Below are positions 33,432 to 37,861 of a DNA stretch of 37,861 nucleotides, piece after piece (within the stretch, counting starts at the first letter, position 1; every line of letters starts with the position of its first letter). A program made the position numbers and the translations under genes. The stretch lies in assembly GCA_017469275.1 (NCBI GenBank), contig JAFUGT010000119.1, positions 1 to 37,861 on the forward strand, written 5' to 3'. This DNA comes from Lachnospiraceae bacterium. Its GTDB lineage: Bacteria; Bacillota; Clostridia; Lachnospirales; Lachnospiraceae. The notes under the pieces are model-generated. The model saw nothing but the letters and a program-made list of their open reading frames with translations, had not been told where the DNA came from and searched no databases.

Positions 33432-36400
33432 CTAGTCATCCAGTTCATTCTCAATAAGATTAACCGAAACAAGAGTTGATACACCTTTTTCCTGCATCGT
33501 AATACCGTAAAGTACATCTGCCGCCTCCATTGTACCTTTTCTGTGCGTAATAACAATGAACTGTGTATCTTTGGTAAGTTTGTTAAGATACTTTGCATAT
33601 CGTGTAACGTTAGAGTCATCAAGTGCCGCTTCAATCTCGTCAAGAAGACAGAACGGTGACGGCTTGAGACTTTGAATTGCAAATAAAAGCGCAATCGCTG
33701 AAAGTGCTTTTTCTCCACCGGATAACTGCATCATATTCTGCAGCTTCTTTCCGGGCGGCTGAGCAATAATTCTAATTCCAGCCTCTAATATGTCCTCACT
33801 ATCGACAAGCTCTAATGACGCTTTACCACCTCCAAAGAGTTCCTTGAACACCTTCTCAAACATTACCTGAATCTCTTTGAATTTCTCTTCGAACTGAGTA
33901 CGCATTGCAGTATCCAATTCTTCTATAATCTTCATAAGATTAGTCTCTGCCTTAACAATATCGTCATGCTGTCCTTTAAGGAATTCATATCTTTCAGATA
34001 CCTCTTTATAATCCTCTATGGCATTGACATTAACATCACCTAACGACTTAATCTTTGCTTTTACAGCCGATACCTCCTGCTTGAGTTTCGCAAGGTCATC
34101 AAGCGATTCATCTCGAAGTTCAATAGCTGATTGATATGTAAGTTCATATTCCTCCCACATATACTTGCTAAGGGACTCCGACTGTTCATTGATTTTTTCC
34201 AACTGAGCACTAAGTCTAAATGCAGATTTATCTAATTTTGTAATCTCTTCGTTAAGATTTTCACGCTTAGAGAAAAATTCCTTATGTTTCGCATTTAATT
34301 CTTCCTTATCGGAAATGTCCTTATTAAGCGCTTCCTCTAAAGCAGTAATCTTTTTAGTGTCTGTATCTATCAGTAATTTGAAATGATTGATCTTAGCCAC
34401 CAGCTCCTCAATCGCGCGTCCCGAATTACTCATCTGAGAGCGATACAACTCTAATTCTTCTTTGAGTTTTGTCTCTTCTGTACGTATACGTCTCAAATTT
34501 TCAATAAGGAAATCATCCTGTTGTTTCATGGTGTTGAATTCAAGCATAAGTTTTGAAACCTTCTCGTTTGCTTCCTTTAATTCGTCACGCTTTGAAGCAA
34601 CTCTCTCTTCAAGGACAACAATACGCTCTTCCAACGCCTTCTTGGCTTCTTCTGCCTGCTTGTGATTTTCATACAATTCATTCTTGTTGTTATTGATTTC
34701 TTCTATCTGTGCCTCTAACTCTTTGTTTTCCTTGTTAACCGAAGCATAAGCGTTAGCGGTCTCCGCAAGATTTTTTGAGACCTGTTCTATATTCATGGTG
34801 ACGGTATTCTTAGAGAGATATAACTCCTGAAGTTTTAGGTTCATATCCTCTTTTTCAGTCTTTAAGGCCTCGCGTTTTGTACGAAGCTCCGTCTCCTCCT
34901 TAGTAAGATTAGTTATCTCATTAGAAAGCTCTGTCAGCTCTTTTGACAGTTCATCCAACTCTCTTTTCCTGCCGAGAAGATTAGAAGAATTCTTGAATGC
35001 TCCACCGGTCATGGCACCACCCGGAGTAAGTAATTCCCCTTCCTTAGTTACAATTCGTAATGACTGGTGAAACTTCTTATTGAGAGCTATAGCATGGTCA
35101 ATATCCTCACATACTATAATCCTGCCAAGTAAATGATTCACCACCGCTGTATATTTGTCATGGACTTTAACAAGATCTTTGGCAAGTCCGATGACACCCG
35201 GTTCATTTAATGCCTCTTTGTATGTAAACTCGCTGTGCTTTCCGCCTATTGTCGTTAGCGGAAGAAATGTGGCACGACCGAATTTGTTGCGCTTTAAGAA
35301 TCCGATAAGTTTCTTGGCTGTAGTCTCATTGTCAGTAACAATATTCTGAATACTTCCGCCAAGAGCAGTCTCAACGGCAATCTCATACTCTTTGTTAACC
35401 TGAATAATATCTGCAACAACACCGATAATTCCCGGATTTGTCTGTTTCTGCTCCATTACACGTTTAATAGAATTGCCGTAACCATCATATCTCTCTGTTA
35501 TATTCCTTAACGCCTCTGCCTTAGATTTCACACCGGCGTATTCGTTATTGGCAGTGAACAGCCCCTGCTTATTTCGATTGGTATCTATGGTATTCTGATC
35601 AAGTTCCGCATCAACCTTTTCAAGCCTTGATAAAATACCGGCCACTTCTTCCTCAATCTGCTTTAAAGATTCATTATGCTTGTCATATTCCTCTTTATCC
35701 TTCATCTCATCGGATTTGAACTGAAGAAAACGCTGATTGAGCTGTGTTTTTCTGTAACTGATATTTTCAAGCATCGTGTCATAACGCCCGACTTTGGCTT
35801 TAAGGTTGGATTCACCTGTCATGAACTCAATAATATCAGCTTTGCTCTTTTCTATATCTTCAAGTAAATTATTAATCTCTTCCTCTATTGCTTCAGAAAC
35901 TTCTCTAGCCTCTTCAACCACATCATCAGCACTGTCCATCTTCTCATCGAGAACAGCCTTCTTATCCTGATATCCTTTTTTCTCCGCCTCTGATGCAGCA
36001 AGACTCTGATTGATTCTGTCAATCTGTTCACTCATATGAACATCAGATGATTTTGCATTGGATATCTGCTGGTTAAGGACATTAACCTCACCTTCATTAT
36101 GCTCCTTATTAAGTTTCAGTTCATGAATTTTATTACGATTCTCATCTATGGAGATATTGCACTGTTCAAGTACAGTCTCAATACGTTCATATTCATTTTT
36201 AGTATCTTCAAATTCCTTCTTAAGACGTTCACTGTCATCATTAACAATATGAAGTTTTTCTTCATTGTCTTTGAGGTCCTTCTCAATTCTCTCGTTTTCC
36301 ATGAGAAATACATTGACATCAAAACGCTTTAATTCACCTTTGTATAGAAGGTATTTCTTAGCCACTTCAGATTGTTTCTCCAAAGGGCCGACCTGTTTCT

Positions 36401-36995
36401 CAAGCTCAGACAAAATGTCATTGACACGTGAAAGATTCTCTCTCTCTGCCGCTAATGATTTCTCAGTAGCCGCCTTATTTTTCTTATATTTAACAATACC
36501 TGCGGCCTCATCAAAAAGTTCACGTCTCTCTTCAGGTTTTCCTGAAAGGATTCGTTCTACCTGTCCCTGTCCGATAATTGAATAACCTTCTTTACCGATA
36601 CCTGTATCAAAGAAAAGTGCATTGACATCTTTCAAACGACTCACCACACCATTAATAAGGTATTCACTTTCACCTGAACGGTATACACGTCTTGCGACAG
36701 TAACTTCCTCATAGTCAATGGGTAAAGAATGGTCGCTGTTGTCAAGGGTAATGGCAACATAGGCAGAACCATGAGGTTTACGAAGCTCTGTTCCAGCAAA
36801 AATGACATCCTGCATATTAGAACCTCGAAGCTGTTTTGCACTCTGCTCACCTAACACCCATCTGACGGCATCACCCACATTACTCTTACCCGAACCGTTA
36901 GGTCCTACAATACCGGTAATTCCCTCATTAAATTCAAAAACTATTCTATTGGCAAATGACTTGAAGCCATACACTTCAATACTTTTCAAATACAT
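33432..36995 (-). CDS. smc: Chromosome segregation ATPase SMC
   Basis: The core of the condensin complex that organises and segregates the chromosome. 1187 aa, the normal length. Walker A GPNGSGKS is at residues 31-38; a long coiled coil follows; the hinge lies at about residues 515-665 (with TPGGAMTGGAF). A second coiled coil leads to the signature LSGGEK (1091-1096) and Walker B FCLLDEIEAALDD (about 1115-1127). ATG 36995 has only a weak GGA about 9 nt upstream. It is placed between rnc and ftsY. The kleisin partners ScpA/ScpB are not in the window. Confidence 0.98.
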   Translation of the reverse strand: MYLKSIEVYGFKSFANRIVFEFNEGITGIVGPNGSGKSNVGDAVRWVLGEQSAKQLRGSNMQDVIFAGTELRKPHGSAYVAITLDNSDHSLPIDYEEVTVARRVYRSGESEYLINGVVSRLKDVNALFFDTGIGKEGYSIIGQGQVERILSGKPEERRELFDEAAGIVKYKKNKAATEKSLAAERENLSRVNDILSELEKQVGPLEKQSEVAKKYLLYKGELKRFDVNVFLMENERIEKDLKDNEEKLHIVNDDSERLKKEFEDTKNEYERIETVLEQCNISIDENRNKIHELKLNKEHNEGEVNVLNQQISNAKSSDVHMSEQIDRINQSLAASEAEKKGYQDKKAVLDEKMDSADDVVEEAREVSEAIEEEINNLLEDIEKSKADIIEFMTGESNLKAKVGRYDTMLENISYRKTQLNQRFLQFKSDEMKDKEEYDKHNESLKQIEEEVAGILSRLEKVDAELDQNTIDTNRNKQGLFTANNEYAGVKSKAEALRNITERYDGYGNSIKRVMEQKQTNPGIIGVVADIIQVNKEYEIAVETALGGSIQNIVTDNETTAKKLIGFLKRNKFGRATFLPLTTIGGKHSEFTYKEALNEPGVIGLAKDLVKVHDKYTAVVNHLLGRIIVCEDIDHAIALNKKFHQSLRIVTKEGELLTPGGAMTGGAFKNSSNLLGRKRELDELSKELTELSNEITNLTKEETELRTKREALKTEKEDMNLKLQELYLSKNTVTMNIEQVSKNLAETANAYASVNKENKELEAQIEEINNNKNELYENHKQAEEAKKALEERIVVLEERVASKRDELKEANEKVSKLMLEFNTMKQQDDFLIENLRRIRTEETKLKEELELYRSQMSNSGRAIEELVAKINHFKLLIDTDTKKITALEEALNKDISDKEELNAKHKEFFSKRENLNEEITKLDKSAFRLSAQLEKINEQSESLSKYMWEEYELTYQSAIELRDESLDDLAKLKQEVSAVKAKIKSLGDVNVNAIEDYKEVSERYEFLKGQHDDIVKAETNLMKIIEELDTAMRTQFEEKFKEIQVMFEKVFKELFGGGKASLELVDSEDILEAGIRIIAQPPGKKLQNMMQLSGGEKALSAIALLFAIQSLKPSPFCLLDEIEAALDDSNVTRYAKYLNKLTKDTQFIVITHRKGTMEAADVLYGITMQEKGVSTLVSVNLIENELDD

Positions 36996-37063
36996 AATAC
37001 TTTATCCATTCTTTTATTATTATCTGTATATAAATCTGATTATCAGAGCATTAAATGTAATAA

Positions 37064-37771
37064 TCAATTCGCTTCGTCTACTGCACTCTTTTTAAGTAAT
37101 AAAATCGCTTCGTATGCAGCCATCTGTTGAGCATTCTTTTTGGAACTTCCCTTACCGGTGGCAAGTTTATTCCCGTCAACCAATACATTCATCACATAGC
37201 ATTTATTATGATCGGGACCGGATTCACTTACCAGCTCATAAGTCACTGAACTTTTCCCATCCTTTTGCACAATCTCCTGAAGGGTGGTCTTTGCATCATA
37301 AAACAGGGATTTGTGCTCTATGTCGGTAAGCAGAAAAGTTTTGACATATTTCTCGGCTGGCTCCATTCCACCATCCAGATAAATGGCACCAAGTACCGAT
37401 TCAAACAAATCGCAGAGAATTGAATCTCTGTTTCTACCCCCTGTCATCTCCTCACCCTTAGAAAGCAATACATAATCTCCAAGATGAAGCATTCTCGATA
37501 CAGAAGACAGTGTAAATTCGCAAACTATTGAAGCCCGAAGTTTAGTAAGTTTGCCCTCCGGCATATCCTTATATTCGTTAAATAGAAATTCGCTTGATAT
37601 AAGCTCCAAAACCGCATCACCAAGATACTCCAGTCTCTCGTAGCTTTCCATTCCTTTATTCTTCATTTCATTAATAAATGAACTGTGTGATAATGCCTGT
37701 TTCAGAAGAGACTTATCTTTGAATACATATTGAATATTATTCTCCAGTTCCTGCTCATTATAATTTAACAT
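37064..37771 (-). CDS. rnc: Ribonuclease III
   Basis: Cleaves double-stranded RNA during rRNA and mRNA processing. 235 aa: the RNase III domain has the signature ERLEYLGDAVLEL (about residues 45-57) and the second acidic site in DLFESVLGAIYLDGG. The double-stranded RNA-binding domain follows from about residue 155, ending GKGSSKKNAQQMAAYEAI. ATG 37771 has GGAG 8 nt upstream. It opens the rnc-smc-ftsY cluster. The 90 nt upstream to the window edge are AT-rich with no feature I can support; in related genomes acpP often precedes rnc. Confidence 0.97.
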   Translation of the reverse strand: MLNYNEQELENNIQYVFKDKSLLKQALSHSSFINEMKNKGMESYERLEYLGDAVLELISSEFLFNEYKDMPEGKLTKLRASIVCEFTLSSVSRMLHLGDYVLLSKGEEMTGGRNRDSILCDLFESVLGAIYLDGGMEPAEKYVKTFLLTDIEHKSLFYDAKTTLQEIVQKDGKSSVTYELVSESGPDHNKCYVMNVLVDGNKLATGKGSSKKNAQQMAAYEAILLLKKSAVDEAN

Positions 37772-37861
37772 TACTATTACTCCATCTACTTGACTAAATT
37801 CAGAAATATAATATTCCTGCTATATATCAGCATTTATTTCAATAAAACTTCTTTTATCTAA

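Noticed and set aside
37772-37861. End of an upstream gene entering at the right edge
   Set aside because: One minus-strand frame is open for 13 codons to a TAG, but it does not resemble the end of acyl carrier protein or another expected neighbour; 90 nt is too little to decide.

Overview
This window looks like a piece of a low-GC Gram-positive chromosome from the Clostridia, most likely the Lachnospiraceae. The reasons are the fused IspH/ribosomal protein S1 gene, the rnc-smc-ftsY cluster, the paired radical-SAM genes of the TIGR03960/TIGR03936 type, a Na+-pumping biotin decarboxylase operon, strong AGGAGG ribosome binding sites and some TTG/GTG starts. The family assignment is from memory of gene content; no search was run. 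Nearly everything is on the minus strand, so operons read from high to low coordinates. The only confident plus-strand gene is a YprB-like exonuclease at 10137-11240.

Layout. 1-463 is a GC-rich array of imperfect, hairpin-rich direct repeats next to a tRNA-Leu(CAA), which has a perfect consensus promoter and a strong terminator. 650-2400 carries a class B sortase and a Nudix hydrolase, each as its own unit. 2483-9995 is a probable six-gene operon, ruvA-ruvB-zapA-U32 protein-SEDS (FtsW/RodA)-class B PBP, joining DNA repair, division and wall synthesis. A divergent promoter region separates it from the exonuclease gene, which converges on a lone cheR. 12091-16512 is an operon with a promoter and a terminator: BaiN-like flavoprotein, (34-aa ORF), cmk, ispH-rpsA fusion. 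16511-22175 is a five-gene Na+-pump decarboxylase/transcarboxylase operon, again with promoter and terminator. 22244-25443 holds the radical-SAM pair and a small membrane protein. 25629-25775 is a 48-residue membrane microprotein. 25940-26194 is the remnant of a DUF4143-type ATPase. 26184-28104 is a UPF0210 (PFL)/ACT pair with a triple promoter-proximal repeat. Then follow a WalJ-like metallohydrolase, an ilvA-ASKHA pair, and ftsY, smc, rnc up to the right edge.

Most of the window is ordinary housekeeping DNA, and I do not see a clear new defence or mobile system. The strongest oddities are lesions in otherwise well-conserved genes. The carboxyltransferase gene of the decarboxylase operon has an in-frame TGA at codon 16. 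The threonine ammonia-lyase has arginine (AGG) where the PLP-binding lysine (AAG) belongs. Other points worth a look are the repeat array at the left edge, a membrane-anchored FtsY with a tandemly duplicated acidic linker, the coexistence of 12S-like, 5S-like, 1.3S-like and Na+-pump subunits in one operon, and the 35-bp repeats that each carry a TATAAT box.
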